Positions 1 to 11,067 of a stretch of DNA of 64,000 bases are shown here, one piece after another. Below the pieces are notes generated by a model that saw only the letters and a program-made list of their open reading frames with translations, was not told the DNA's origin and did not search any database. Every line of letters starts with the position of its first letter. Position 1 is the first letter of the stretch. Made by a program: the position numbers and the translations under genes. The stretch is from Pseudisothecium myosuroides (lineage: Eukaryota > Streptophyta > Bryopsida > Hypnales > Lembophyllaceae): contig OX637289.1 of NCBI GenBank assembly GCA_951799445.1, positions 8,089,321-8,153,320 of the forward strand, in the 5' to 3' direction.

Positions 1-473
1 TATTACAACTATTGGGATTGACATTTTTCAATTCCATAATTAATTTCTTAACAATTTAGTATTTTGAACCATTTTCTACTTCTTTCTGCTTACTATTTTT
101 TTCCTAAATGTTGTACAATTCCAAATGACTTGAAAATTTTCAAGCATGTAAAAAACTTGTTTAGAAAAAAGAATTTAAAGAAGCACCACTATTTTGAACA
201 TTTTTTCATAGAAAAGTGAGCTTGTAAAAGGCCGCTGCCCAATTTTTCACAAGGCCCAAATTTTTTTTTTTGTCAATTCAAACGCTAATATCTTGCAATC
301 CACATGGTGGAAATTTCTAAAAAAAATCCTACATTTTTTGAAACCAGTGTATTACAAGATCCTACGTTCATATGTGTCAAAAAAACTTTTTTTTCAAAAA
401 TTTGGTACTTATATTGAAAATGACAGTTTTTGAGCGGTTTTAGGAAAAACATTGACATGGAACCGCTTAGGGA
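1..473. mobile_element. TTAA-flanked element, end only (copy P0)
   Basis: This stretch aligns along its whole length with 59585-60054, the second half of a complete TTAA-flanked element. It ends with a decayed terminus (read inward: TCCCTAAGCGGTTCC) followed by TTAA at 474-477. The other end lies outside the window. The longest reading frames here are short and noncoding. Confidence 0.75.
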
Positions 474-477
474 TTAA

Positions 478-1010
478 GGTAGGATGATCCATCATCACTT
501 TGGTCATTGTACATAATTAGATTAACTAAATTTATAATTTATTGGTATGCAATAGAATAGTGAATAAAAAAAATCACATCTATTTCGGTCAACTCAGTTA
601 TGGATTAAAAAAGAGACACATTATAGATGGTCAAAGCAAAAACATATAGTTTTTCATTGTTGTCCATAGGGAGAGACTATTCTTGTTCATTTAAATTTTA
701 ATGCAATTCTTTAAGCTTCCTACACAATTGCAATGGTAATCCAAAAGTGTCTCTGAAATTGGAGAATAATGTATGAACCTTTTGTATGAAACCACAAAAA
801 CAATGTTTATTCAAATTATAAAAAAGCAACTTTTCAACCCAATTCAATCTTGAACAATCCTAATTTCACATTGGAGTTGTCATTATGTCAACCTTTTATG
901 GAATTGCTACATTAAGATGCAACAATTGGACAAAGTTGGATCCTAAAAATAGAAGTCACAATTGACCCAAAAAGTAAGGGTTACAAGTTGAGTCAATTTG
1001 AAGTTTGTAT
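478..1010. other. AT-rich noncoding DNA
   Basis: I see no open frame of gene size, no terminal repeats and no tandem array in this stretch. Confidence 0.5.
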
Positions 1011-1200
1011 ATCTTATTAGAGTCAGTAATATCACTACCGACATTAGCAATGAAAACAATCATCTTTCACTTTTATGTAAATAGGTGAGAAGCAAGTAAA
1101 TAAGTAGGAATGCTTTGTTGTCAAAATAATCTCAAGTATTATAATTTCCCAGTGCGATGTTGTCAATTCTTTAACAAAGTTCTATAAGTGAATCTTGATC
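1011..1200. repeat. Dispersed repeat, uninterrupted copy
   Basis: About 190 bp, starting near ATTAGAGTCAGTAAT, match 2811-2938 plus 3144-3195. The second copy is split by a 205-bp hairpin element, so this copy shows the empty insertion site near 1140 (CTCAAGTATTATAA). The identity of the repeat itself is unknown. Confidence 0.6.
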
Positions 1201-2261
1201 CAAACTGGACAATCATATGATACATTGTTAAAAAAAACTCAAGATAAGACCTCTTTGATAGTATATTTTTAATTTGACTTTGAGTTAAATTAGAATTTTC
1301 AAGATTAGATACAATATGATGCAAAATAATAGCAACCTTTTCACTATAAGTTGAAGTCACATACCAAAGTTAGTAAGGTTCTCAATCAACAAAAATTACT
1401 TGGAACATAGACTTCTCCTTGAAATCAAGTTTAGGTTGCAGATTTTTTCCCCTTCACCAATTAGTCACAATTACATGTGAAAAGTCAACTCATGCTTTGT
1501 CTTTTACCAGTCAAATATATGGTAGGATGTACCACTTTTTGAAAAAAGATTCCTTCAAAACCATTGGACTTTGTGTACATTCTGCATTTTATTGACACTA
1601 GTTTAAATGCAATTTAAAAAATATATATATAACATTAGGACAATAAAAGATGCAATGAACTTTGTGTACCTTTCAACTATAAACCAACTGTAGAGTCAAA
1701 TCTCAATTTTCTAAATTTATTAATCTTAAGGATTTTGAATTTCAAAACTCTCATTTTATTAAAATTTTAAACAAATCAATTAAATTTTTTAAAGGATACA
1801 TAAATAGTTTTCAAAATAAAAATATATAACAATTGAATCATAATTTTAAATATATATAAAAAATAATTTTTTCTAAAGAATATTATTTGAATTTATATAT
1901 GTATATATATATATTGTGGCTCAAATTCTATAAACTCCCTTCTTTTATTGTGAAAATTGTAGTGCAATCCAATAACTAGACAAACAGTGTCTTTAAAGAC
2001 TCCTTATGGACCACACTACCCCTTGGGCCATGAAGGGTTAAAAAATCTAATGTATTTCTAAGAATGAAATAACAAGTTTATAAAAAAATAGGCAATGATA
2101 ACTAATATTGACATTCCAAACCACTTTAAGTTAATTTTACACCAAGTTCCCTTTTCTATATTTGTTCATGATTTTCTTAAAATCTCAAATTTGTTCATTT
2201 ACTGCATCGAGATACTAGAAGTAGTACATGCCACTGTTCATTCACCCTAGTGTATAAGACT
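1201..2261. other. AT-rich noncoding DNA
   Basis: Very AT-rich, with short TA-rich runs near 1618-1632 and 1890-1915. Only short frames occur. No gene or element boundary was recognised. Confidence 0.5.
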
Positions 2262-2550
2262 CATTAGAGAGAATTCGGGCCCTCTAAAGGGCCAGGAGTT
2301 CCCATGAATTCTCCACATGTTTTGTGCAGTTTCCAATTGCTGAAACTACACCACTACAGCAGGGTGGCATGGCCGAACTTCGGCCACATCAAATTTTTCA
2401 AATTTTTTTCCCCTTAAAATGAAATTTGGTAATTTTTTTTTTCTTTTTTAAATATATTTTTCTGACAGCCCATACTATTGTTCACAGCATGGGGACAGAT
2501 TGGGGAATGGGCCTGAAATGGCCCTTTCTTGGCCCCAAATCCCTTCTATG
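2262..2550. mobile_element. CATTAG-terminus MITE, copy a
   Basis: The left end reads CATTAGAGAGAATTCGGGCC. The right end, read inward, is CATAGAAGGGATTTGGGGCC. GC-rich subterminal boxes (CTAAAGGGCC and AAGAAAGGGCC) lie just inside. The same end type occurs at 16199-16532, 49923-50216 and 53279-53528. No convincing target-site duplication is visible. There is no coding capacity, so it is non-autonomous. Confidence 0.6.
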
Positions 2551-2810
2551 AATCACCTTGATATGATTGCATAGAAGACAATTATACCAAGGTCAAATAA
2601 TTAAATGCTATAGTCAATGATAGCATAGCAAGTGGCAAGTGTAAGACATTCTAAATTGTTAGTGAAGAAAAGGTCAAATGAAAGAGGTTTGAATGTGCGC
2701 TATACCCACTATAAGTTAGGCTTTTATTTTGCTCCACCAAAGGCGGACTTCATGGCCACCAACAAAGTCAAGGAAAGTTTACCAGCAAAGTCGAGAAAAG
2801 TTTAAGATGA

Positions 2811-3195
2811 TAATTAGAGTCAGTAATGCTTCAAATGACATCGACAATCAAAGCAATTGCAATTTGCATATATGTGAAAAGGGGGGAAGTAAAGAAGGAA
2901 AATTGCATTATTGTCAAAGAAATCTCAAGTAAGTTTTACACTACAAGAGAAAGGGGTGTTTCAAGTATAGTCCTAGTAGTATAGTCCTACAAGTAATGAC
3001 CTTTGAAGGAGATTTTTTGGTAAAATTTTATTAAAAATACATGTGTTTTCAGTAAAATTTTACTAAAAATCTCTTTAAAAGGTCATTATTTATAGAACTA
3101 TACTACTACAACTATACTTAAAATATCCCTTTATTTTTTGGTGTTAAATTTATTAGAATGTGAAGGTGTCAATTTTTTAAGAGCATTATGAAGTA
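2811..3195. repeat. Dispersed repeat, copy split by a hairpin element
   Basis: The two arms (2811-2938 and 3144-3195) align with 1016-1200. The 205-bp element at 2939-3143 sits between them. Confidence 0.6.
2939..3143. mobile_element. Miniature CACTA-like foldback element
   Basis: It begins CACTACAAGAGAAAGGGG and ends with the inverted counterpart (inward CACCAAAAAATAAAGGG). TTA is present on both sides (2936-2938, 3144-3146), a 3-bp duplication as in CACTA elements. The two halves are inverted copies, including AAGTATAG, GTCCTA, AATGACCTTTGAAGG and TAAAATTTTA boxes, so the transcript would fold into one long hairpin. The last bases (GGTG instead of AGTG) are degenerate. Confidence 0.7.
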
Positions 3196-3546
3196 GAGAA
3201 GGTTTGCTTTGGGAAAACATTGAGTTTCTAGCTAGAACTAGATTTGGCCTAGGACATGAAAAAATCTATGATTACATGAAAATAAAAGTATAATGAATGT
3301 GCTCAACATACATCCAAACATTACTTTGTATAAATAATGTTTGGATGGATGTATACTAATATACATGTGACTTGTGTGGAATACAATATATCCATACAAA
3401 TATGATATATATATTGAATCAAGTTGTACTCATGCTCATATTTATCTTATATAGGGTTGTATAAGCAAAATATAATATCACAAATTTGTATAGAAGTGAT
3501 ATAAATTGTTTATAAATCGTATAAATTCTTTGGAAGGGTACCCACT

Positions 3547-3690
3547 ACACGTGAAAGGGGTGTTTTAAATGAGTTTTAAAGTATAATCCTAGACATAAGT
3601 TTATAAGTAATGACCTTTAAGGGGATTTTACTAGAAATACTTTTATAAGTAATGATCAAATAGGATAAATTTTTGGTAATGTAATGACCA
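3547..3690. mobile_element. Partial relative of the CACTA-like foldback
   Basis: CACTACACGTGAAAGGGGTG matches the left end of 2939-3143 and is followed by related AGTCCTA- and AATGACCTTT-type boxes. The right half is missing or unrecognisable. Confidence 0.5.
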
Positions 3691-4486
3691 ATTAGCATTG
3701 TGCATTTGAAACATATTTATTATATGCAACCAACTTAATCATTTAGTACTAGAAACAACCTTTTTAGTACACTTTACCATCTTTTGTTTTTTGGGCAAAA
3801 TTTTGCCAACTCTGACAAAAAATAATTAACATTCTAATATCCCTCCAAATTTAGTTCAATGGCACGCTACCAAAAATACCATAGCTACAATAAAAAAAAG
3901 GCTGCACTTTACTAATTGGTCACCTTACTAGTTGTGGTAGTGATTGGACCTAAAAATCAAAAGACGACAACATTTGAAGTGGTTGGATTTTTTAGGCAAC
4001 ACAAGAGGGTTGCTATTATGTGAGTTTAGGAGCGTGAGCCAATTAGAGCTTAGAAGATTATGCACCTATGTTATAGGTGTCTATAGAATAGAAACCTTCC
4101 ATCATTATAGTGTCACTATGTTATAGATACCTATATTATAGGTGTTTATATTACAAGCACCTTCAATGGTTGTAGGATACCTACTTATATATGCTTAAAG
4201 CTCATATGCTCACATTTTTGTACTTATACACTAGCATCCGTAGGCAACTTAGTGTTTTGTTTGTGCAATTTGCGCTTATTCATTTGCAATACCAAAATTT
4301 ACATTTAAAATGTAAGCAATAAAGAATCATTCAAAGGAAGTGTGCTTGGACACATAACATTTAGTAGTTAGAGGATTTGTACTCCAGCCAATTTATGAAA
4401 ACAACGCCTTTATCTATATATCCAAAAATAATATTCTTAAAGAATAGGATCAATCATTGCTAGTTAATGTTATATAAGATACAATT
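3691..4486. other. Noncoding DNA with short local repeats
   Basis: No gene was recognised. Around 4070-4190 there are several variants of TATAGGTGTYTAT and ATACCTA, apparently a small degenerate local array. Confidence 0.4.
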
Positions 4487-4870
4487 CACAAACATTGAAT
4501 CAAAAATCAAAGTATTTTAATAGAACAAGTCATTGCAAATCAACAAGGTTAGAAGTGCAAATAAACAATTTGAGTCGTTTTGAGCTTCGTTGGATGCGTA
4601 ATGATTTGTTTGCTGTGATGATTGATAGTTCTCCAAGGTGGTCTCTTTCCGGCCTTAGGGCCGGGTTTGTTTTCCAACCGCCATAGGTAGTTGGCACCAT
4701 GGCGGGACAGTTCCCGCCCCGCCCGTGGTGGCGCTTAGTTTGTAGTTTATTGTAATTTGTGTCTTGCTTTTGTTGCTAGCCCCCCTCCCAGGCCGCTTGC
4801 AGCTGGGGCCTTGTTATTTTTTCTTGCAATAAAGGTCAACCTTTATTTGTGTCAAAAAATAAAATAAAAA
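4487..4870 (+). mobile_element. LINE 3' end, 5'-truncated
   Basis: A GC-richer block ends in AATAAAGGTCAACC and TTTGTGTC, then an A-rich tail (CAAAAAATAAAATAAAAA), which is the usual 3' architecture of plant L1-type LINEs. A short open frame ends at 4686. ATACAATT occurs on both sides (near 4480 and 4876) and could be a short target duplication. No reverse transcriptase domain remains. Confidence 0.45.
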
Positions 4871-5470
4871 CACAATATACAATTTGGAAGTCAAGCCTTC
4901 AAGATAAGTTGCTTGCCGTGTTTCATTGGTCCATCTGGTTTACTTTTGATTGAAATTGGCCTGACAAAGTTTCCTTGATGTAAGCGCCATCTTTCATTGC
5001 TTGCAAAAATGCAAAAAATTATCAATCTTTGCAACTTCAAATCTTTTACTATTGACTCCGTCCAAGCTTGAAATTTGGTGTCATTGGAGAGAAGATGAAT
5101 TTTCCTACAAATCAAGAAAGTAAGTCTGAAAGAAAATTTAAAAATTTATCTATAGTAACCTTGTCAATCACCACACAAACTAAATTCAAATCCTTCTCCA
5201 CCTCACAGTAGGAACTTGCACGCTATGAAATTTGAAACAATTATTCAATGCCATGTTAAGATTTAGGAAAAAAACTTTTTAGCGGAAGATTATATTCTTC
5301 CTATATTGGTGATATAGGGCTTGCTATTTCCGATCATGGGTTAAAAAGAAAATTGACTAAGGGGTGGTTGCAATATTGAGAGTCTTATAGCCAATCAAAA
5401 TGCGGCACAATTGCCTCGAGAACCGCGCCTTTAATCATTGTTCTTCTCCTCCTTCACAGAAAGAAAACAT
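4871..5470. other. Noncoding DNA upstream of the orphan gene
   Basis: Only short frames occur. The CCTCGAGAACCGCGCC patch near 5415 is locally GC-rich. No element ends were recognised. Confidence 0.4.
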
Positions 5471-5640
5471 AGCTTGATCTGCTGTTTACTTTTATATATA
5501 GATTGATATGCCATACATTTCAATACAGATTGATCTACCTTTTACTTTTCAGTAAAGATTGATTTACCTTTTACATTTTAAATACAGGTTGATCTCCTTT
5601 TACTTTTGAAAAGTAAATATTAATCTAGTTTTCTTCAACA
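5471..5640. repeat. Degenerate tandem repeat, 5 units
   Basis: Five diverged units of roughly 30-45 bp are built on AGATTGATCTRCCTTTTACTTTT-like text, partly as AGATTGATATGCC and AGGTTGATCTCC. They lie about 170 bp upstream of the orphan gene's start codon, so they may sit in its promoter or 5' leader. Confidence 0.6.
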
Positions 5641-5811
5641 TTATATATCAATTATAATTCTTATTTCTATTCTTATTTCTATTTTTTACTCTTTTCTCTT
5701 GTAGATTTCATTTCAGTTTTGTTTTGAAACATCATTTTATTTCATTTCATTATTATAATTTCAACTTGCTAAATTCTACATAACGCATTGTTTTGAGGTT
5801 CAAAAGCCACT

Positions 5812-6612
5812 ATGGGTAGAGTTAGGATGCAATTAGAATGGGCATCAGAAGAAGAAACATTTCTGAGAAATGAAATTGAAAGTTCATTGAATCAAATACA
5901 CAAAAAAAGGAATGAAGTTCCTTCAACATTGACCCAGAAGGATGAGGTTCCTCCAACATTAGACAATCACCTGTTGAAATATTTAAAATGCAATTGTGAA
6001 AGTGCAGAATCATTATTCAACGCACTCCTATATTATCTAGAAAGAAGCAATGAAATTGCACAGCAGAACATTCTAGATGCTATTGGTGAGGTTGTAAGTA
6101 AAGAAGCCAATGAAAATCAAACTCAGCATTTCACAAATGTGGTGAAGAATAACATCACCAACATTTCATATGGATGCGGCCCGGAATGCAATCAACAAAA
6201 TAGCGAAGTTCGGGCGTACCTCCATGGTTGGATTATCCGTTGGATACATGACAAAATAGTTCCAAAACAATTTCTATTCGACCTTAAAAGCGAGGAACAA
6301 AAATGGAGATTTTCTAGAGGAACTCCACGTTTTTGCACTCCACAAGAACAATCTCCAAGTACTTTTAATCTAGCGATGGAAGGAATCATTGGCAAAGGAT
6401 TTCATCCAACTTACAATAATTTGGTTTCAACATCTATGTGCACACAAATAAGGACTCAAGAAGAATTTCCATCTTTATGCACACAAATAGGGACACAAGA
6501 AGAATTCCCATCTTTATGCACACAAATAGTATACAATGGCATAGAAGATGGAATCAAAGATAGTTGGATGTACATTGACAAAGATGGACATCACAAAGTT
6601 AGAATTGAATAG
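5812..6612 (+). CDS. Orphan protein, 266 aa, with internal peptide repeats
   Basis: An uninterrupted 266-codon frame starts at the first ATG (MGRVRMQLEW) and ends with TAG. A frame this long in such AT-rich DNA is very unlikely by chance, so I take it as a real single-exon gene or recently active retrocopy. I recognise no family. Visible features: a charged N-terminal half with possible helices, a short duplicated segment (EVPSTLTQK then EVPPTLDN, about residues 35-52), a Cys-containing stretch (YGCGPECNQQ), a Trp-rich segment (HGWIIRWIHDK), and a 13-residue tandem repeat from about residue 208 (CTQIRTQEEFPS, CTQIGTQEEFPS, then CTQIV). There is no signal peptide or membrane segment. A degenerate tandem repeat lies 170 bp upstream and a GT microsatellite 80 bp downstream. 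It could also be one exon of a larger gene. Confidence 0.6.
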   Translation: MGRVRMQLEWASEEETFLRNEIESSLNQIHKKRNEVPSTLTQKDEVPPTLDNHLLKYLKCNCESAESLFNALLYYLERSNEIAQQNILDAIGEVVSKEANENQTQHFTNVVKNNITNISYGCGPECNQQNSEVRAYLHGWIIRWIHDKIVPKQFLFDLKSEEQKWRFSRGTPRFCTPQEQSPSTFNLAMEGIIGKGFHPTYNNLVSTSMCTQIRTQEEFPSLCTQIGTQEEFPSLCTQIVYNGIEDGIKDSWMYIDKDGHHKVRIE

Positions 6613-6685
6613 TTAGCTTAATATTGTACATTAGACAACAACAAAATGACCCATTTTATTATCAAATGCTTGAATGCATGTACAC

Positions 6686-6707
6686 ATGTGTGTGTGTGTG
6701 TGTGTGT
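6686..6707. repeat. (GT)n microsatellite
   Basis: About eleven GT units lie just downstream of the orphan gene. Confidence 0.9.
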
Positions 6708-7650
6708 CGTGACAAGGGTCATGATTATCCCTTGAAAAGTAGCAAATAGTCCCTCCTTGCCCTTCTTTGATTCAAAAAAATCCCCACCATTGGATCTCAA
6801 TAGAAAACTCCCCAATGCCATTTGATTTTTTTAAAGCAATTGCTATTGAACCCCCACCATCAATCACAATTCTAGACCTAACTAAATGCCATTGATCTTC
6901 ATTTTAAAGAGAAACACAGTTACCATTGATAGCACTATGTTGAGATGATCTTGACCATTGAGCATATTAGGGTTTAGGGCTCGTTAGCAACAGTTGGCAA
7001 GAGATTGAGAGTCTTCAAAAGCAGTGAACTATTTGTTGAGTTGAGGCAAGAGTTGAGGAATGTGAGACGAAGCACTACTGCAAAGATGAAGTGCAATACT
7101 ATGTGGTGGCGTTCTCTTACAACTGTATTCATCAAAGGTGTGATTTTGTACTAGAGAACGCGTTGGTGCATGTGCATTCTACATGAGAGCAAGTCCCAAG
7201 GCGAGCCCAACAGGGCTAGCTCTAGCTTGGACGAGCTCCCATGTAGAATACGATTGCACTGCCCGTTCTCTTATGTTAAGAATACAATGGGACCACCGAA
7301 ATTAGACACTTGTACTAATTTGATGGCAGCATTGGCCACACTCCTCCTTGCGGTGCATTTTGCTTCCCAACCGTGCCTTGGGCCAAATCAACCATTGAAG
7401 CACTTAATGAAGGGATTGGCAGACCTGGAACATAAAGTAAATACTGGAAATGGTGGGTTCATTTGAACTGTGAGCTTGAGAATGGACGCTAAGCACCAGA
7501 TGTTGGGCAGATCTGACAATTTGGTGGCGGACGGGGGCAGCATCTCCACTCGCCAAAACACCATTACCTCTGGCTCCACAATGTACTCAAAAGAGGCAGT
7601 AATTGCCTTGCTACATTGCATGAGTGGCTCTACAATGGATTAATTGAGTA
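6708..7650. other. Noncoding DNA with one inverted repeat
   Basis: No gene was recognised; frames are below 100 codons. It contains the imperfect hairpin at 7168-7263, listed separately. Confidence 0.4.
7168..7263. repeat. Imperfect inverted repeat (hairpin), 34-nt arms
   Basis: The arm at 7168-7201 (core CATTCTACATGAGAGC) pairs with 7230-7263 (core GAGCTCCCATGTAGAATA) across a loop of about 28 nt. Roughly 24 of 34 positions pair. The dimensions resemble a small-RNA precursor, but no expression evidence is available. Confidence 0.45.
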
Positions 7651-8040
7651 AGGTAGGAGGCTTGAATTGCGATCAGGCATTTTGAACCGAACATGGCACA
7701 GAGGTACATTTTGCTTTTTTCAATTTATCAAAATGTACAAACTGTGTACATTCTAGGAGGTGGTTGCTTTTGGAGCCCTATGACATTTCAACTACAAAAC
7801 TTCATAACTAATTCCACAAAGCTCCAAAAAAATATGAAACAACTTAGGTTAGATGCCAATTTTCCTCTTAGAGTTACTAGATGCTTTAAAATGGTAGATT
7901 TCGTTTTCTCATTGATGCGAATGCTAGGGCATTTCCTCTTGTCTTTCAAGGAAAATTTTCTGAAAAATGTTTCAAGACATTTTTCCTCCCCAAAATTTAG
8001 TTTCAGCACTGAGATGATTGCTTTATGGACCTCCTACATA
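7651..8040. mobile_element. AGGTAG-type MITE, family R copy a
   Basis: It starts AGGTAGGAGGC after TA (7649-7650) and ends CCTCCTACAT near 8039. The interior (GAGGTGGTTGCTTTT, CATAACTAATTCCA, GGTTAGATGCCAATT) matches the reverse complement of 62261-62555 and of 39720-39850. The coding-like frame 7693-8076 is not a gene. Confidence 0.55.
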
Positions 8041-8119
8041 AGATATGGCAGATTGAATGATTTCTTCCAAGCATGACCACATTGATGTGCTCCTCCTTGT
8101 TTCGATTTGTGTGTTGTTA

Positions 8120-8340
8120 AGGTAGGAGGCTAAAAAATGGAGCATCTAAGGGCTGGTCTGCCTTTTCATGTATTTCCTTGGGCGGGAATATTTTTAGTCC
8201 ATTTTTCAGACAAAGAAAAATTGATGAGGAATCTAACCCAAGTGGTTTTGTATTTTTCCGAGCATTTTTGAATTACTTATGAATTTTCAAACGAGTTGGG
8301 TTGTAGGTCAATATTTGTGACCCTAAATCTTTCATAAACA
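8120..8340. mobile_element. AGGTAG-type MITE, family R copy b (partial)
   Basis: AGGTAGGAGGCTAAAA follows TA at 8118-8119. The interior (GAATCTAACCCAAGTGG, TGAATTACTTATGAATTTT) matches the other R copies. The far end was not found. 8341-8618 shows nothing recognisable. Confidence 0.45.
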
Positions 8341-8633
8341 GTTCACTTGCAATTCTAAATAAAAATGGGGAAAGCAAAGAGAATGATTGGCTCTTGCAAT
8401 TAATAATGCTTTTTTCCTTGATTCATTCAATGACTATACTAATCAATTTCAGAACCAACTCCGAGACCAACTCATGTCCATTTCACAGCCATTTATAGGG
8501 TCTGTTCTTAATGCCCGCTCTGTTTTACAGCCTCCTATAGTACCTTAATATAATGTCCGGCCACATTTATTGGGTGATGAATTCCCTGCTCTTCTTCTTA
8601 ACTTCATGCTTGCTTCCTGTGTTGTGTGTTTCT

Positions 8634-10674
8634 TTTTTTTGGAAAAAGGTGGGGTGACCATTAAAAAACCAAAAGGGGAAACAAACAATCAATCCGGCTC
8701 ACGCGGATTTTCCAACCTAGGTGGGGGATTGAGAGAAAGGTGCCACTTGGGCTTGTGGAGAGTACCGGAGCAGAAGACCTCGTTCATGCACCAAGTGTTC
8801 AAAAACTCTTGGCATAGAAGTCCCCGTCTTTCCTCACTGCAACTACATGTAAAAAGATAAAACGTGGTTCTTGTATGCCATGCCGGCTAAAATAGTGTCC
8901 CTCCATGCGAGGGAGCTGATCTCAGTGATGCTAATGGTCTGTCTATCAAAGACAAGTCTATTCCTAGCGCACCAAAGATGCCACAAAATGGTAGCATTAG
9001 GAAAAACTTGAGCCCCGCAAGGGGCTGCGACTTCCGGACAGCAAGGGAACGGTTGGGAATGCCCACCGAAAAAATCCAGTTCTTGGTACATCCCTACTAG
9101 AGGGCAATTTTCAACTTATTTCTAAGCATACCAGTTTCAAGCTCAAAGCATAAAAAAGATATTCAAGTCCCAAATAAACCTATATAGAGAAGAAGCTCAA
9201 GCTTTATCCATCATGTCTTTGCACTTATTGAGTATCAAGGCTCAATCAACAGTTTGTAATAACCTAGCAAAATAGAAATCTCTCATCATCCTAGTATAGT
9301 GTAAAATTTTTTGAAGGAAGGTCAAGTTTGCAAAGAAGTCTTCAAAAACTCCATGAGGTAGTGGGCCTCATCTGTGCCCATCCCAAGAACATGACAACGA
9401 ATTGCAAGTTAGTGAGGCACAACAGGTGTCTTAAGCCCACATACGCGTGTTATAGCCTTCGCATGGAATAAACAAAGCAAAAAAAACAAACTTAAACATG
9501 TAACACAATCCATTCAAAAACTTCAGTAAACCTGGTCATTTGTGGAACGCTGAGATGAAGCCATATAGCTTAGAAAAAGAGTTCAATCCCTGTAGTCTGT
9601 ACTAGTGCAAATCACCAGTAACATGCAATAAAAAACCTCAGCCAAAGTATCGTAAAGCTCCTCAATCAGCCAAGCTCAATATCATAAAGCAGCTCAGTAC
9701 TCTCAGCCAGTATTTCACCAGGCAAGTGCCTTAACGGAAAAAAGTGCAGAGTAAAAGGAGGTCACAGCTCAAACCAGCGTTTGTTTATATCCTCAGAGCC
9801 TAATTGAAAATTATTTCGGGTAAAATTGAGAACCTTATCTTTTGTTACCCGGTTCATTGCGTTGATAACTAGGCAAGGCCAAATGATCAGCACATCCAAG
9901 CGCCAAGTTTGATCTATTAATGTCCATGATCGAATCACTGGACATTGTTGCTCTATTATCAATGTATAATGGTTGCCCAAAATTGGGGGCTATTTTAATG
10001 GCATTGTTCTGAGATATCATCTGTACAGTCCTGGTTGTAAGCTCAGGTGTTTGAAATCATAATGGGAGAACATGTATGAACTGAAACTTTATCAGGTTTT
10101 TACAGACATAGTAATTGTTCAATGTAATGTAGCTATATGTCCGTTAAATTGTATCATAAATAATATCTGATCTTTGGAGATTGAAGATATTATCTCAACA
10201 TATGTCTATAGTGTTAATAGACTTTAATACATATTTTCTGACCATTTTCAACCCAGATTCCAGTGCATGAATATGAAATCTGAAAAAAAAAAAAAATTTA
10301 ATATATCACGAATTTAATATATCACGAATTTTGTGATATCACTCGTGATATTGAATTCGTGAGTGGCGGGGGTGTACTGACCCTGTGCGTCGTAAGAACC
10401 TGGAATAATACCCGTGATCGCTTCTCTCCATGAGGGAAGCTCGTTGAGCTCCAGGTCGTGGCGGATGCTTCGAAAGTGGCGCCATACGCGGCGAGCGATG
10501 ACGCATGAGTGGAGAAGGTGTTCGGTTGTTTCATTTGAGTTGTGGCTGCAGCTCTGGCAAGTTGAAGGAAACCCCATTACAAAACTCCAACTAGCCGTTG
10601 GTAGACCTCCCGAATTTGCAAGCCACAAAAAGTATTGTAACTTGGTCGGCCGCCTCTTGTCCCAGATGACTTTA
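8634..10674 (-). mobile_element. 5'-truncated LINE with perfect 15-bp target duplication
   Basis: GTGTTGTGTGTTTCT is present at 8619-8633 and again at 10675-10689, a perfect 15-bp target-site duplication. The T-tract at 8634-8640 is the reverse-strand poly(A) tail. The minus-strand frame at 10314-10628 has the spacing of the LINE zf-RVT domain (LPTASW, CQSC, ETTEHLLHSC, ARRVWRHF), and the frame 8843-9091 reads ILWHLWCARNRLVFD, the segment that normally follows it. Endonuclease and reverse transcriptase are missing through 5' truncation. About 1.2 kb of unrelated sequence (roughly 9090-10300) separates the two coding pieces and ends in an A-run at 10279-10294, so a second retroposed sequence may have landed inside. 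Confidence 0.8.
9095..10300 (+). other. Insert within the LINE, ends in poly(A)
   Basis: This does not resemble LINE sequence and separates two LINE coding segments. Its plus-strand right end carries about 14 A residues (10279-10294). A retroposed transcript fragment is the simplest reading. No protein is recognised. Repeated ATATCACGAATT and its reverse complement follow at 10303-10363. Confidence 0.35.
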
Positions 10675-10795
10675 GTGTTGTGTGTTTCTAACGCTCAGTT
10701 TTGCTACATTGTTTGTAATTCATGTTGAGTTCCCCCTATTTTTGACAGTTTGTCATCACTATCTCATCAGAAGTGGCATTACATTGATAACATTA

Positions 10796-11065
10796 AGGTA
10801 GGTATCCCAAAACCGCCACTGAACTTAAAGCGCCATCTTCATTGTGTGTACATCTCCAAAATCAGTTATGTACCTCTGTGGAAGAAACACTTTTAGAACC
10901 AAACTTTGTTCCTTCATAACTTTTGCATACAATATCCAAATGTGGCGTTCTTTGGTGCGTTGGAACCTCCTTTCCCTTGCCAATAAGAATATAGAAGAAT
11001 TTGAACAGTCTAATAGTAGTAATTAGGCACAGGAGCAATTTGTGACGGTTTAAGGATACCTACCT
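10796..11065. mobile_element. AGGTAG-type MITE, 270 bp
   Basis: The terminal inverted repeats are AGGTAGGTATCCCAAAACCG and, read inward from the right, AGGTAGGTATCCTTAAACCG. TA is present on both sides (10794-10795, 11066-11067). It contains the CATAACTTTTGCATACAAT module that also occurs in TTAA elements. Confidence 0.75.
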
Positions 11066-11067
11066 TA

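Noticed and set aside
2729..2932. 67-codon open frame
   Set aside because: Part of a dispersed repeat whose other copy at 1011-1200 has no corresponding frame.
7693..8076. 127-codon plus-strand open frame
   Set aside because: Falls inside a family R MITE whose other copies are not open.
10414..10728. 104-codon plus-strand open frame
   Set aside because: Antisense shadow of the LINE zf-RVT coding segment.
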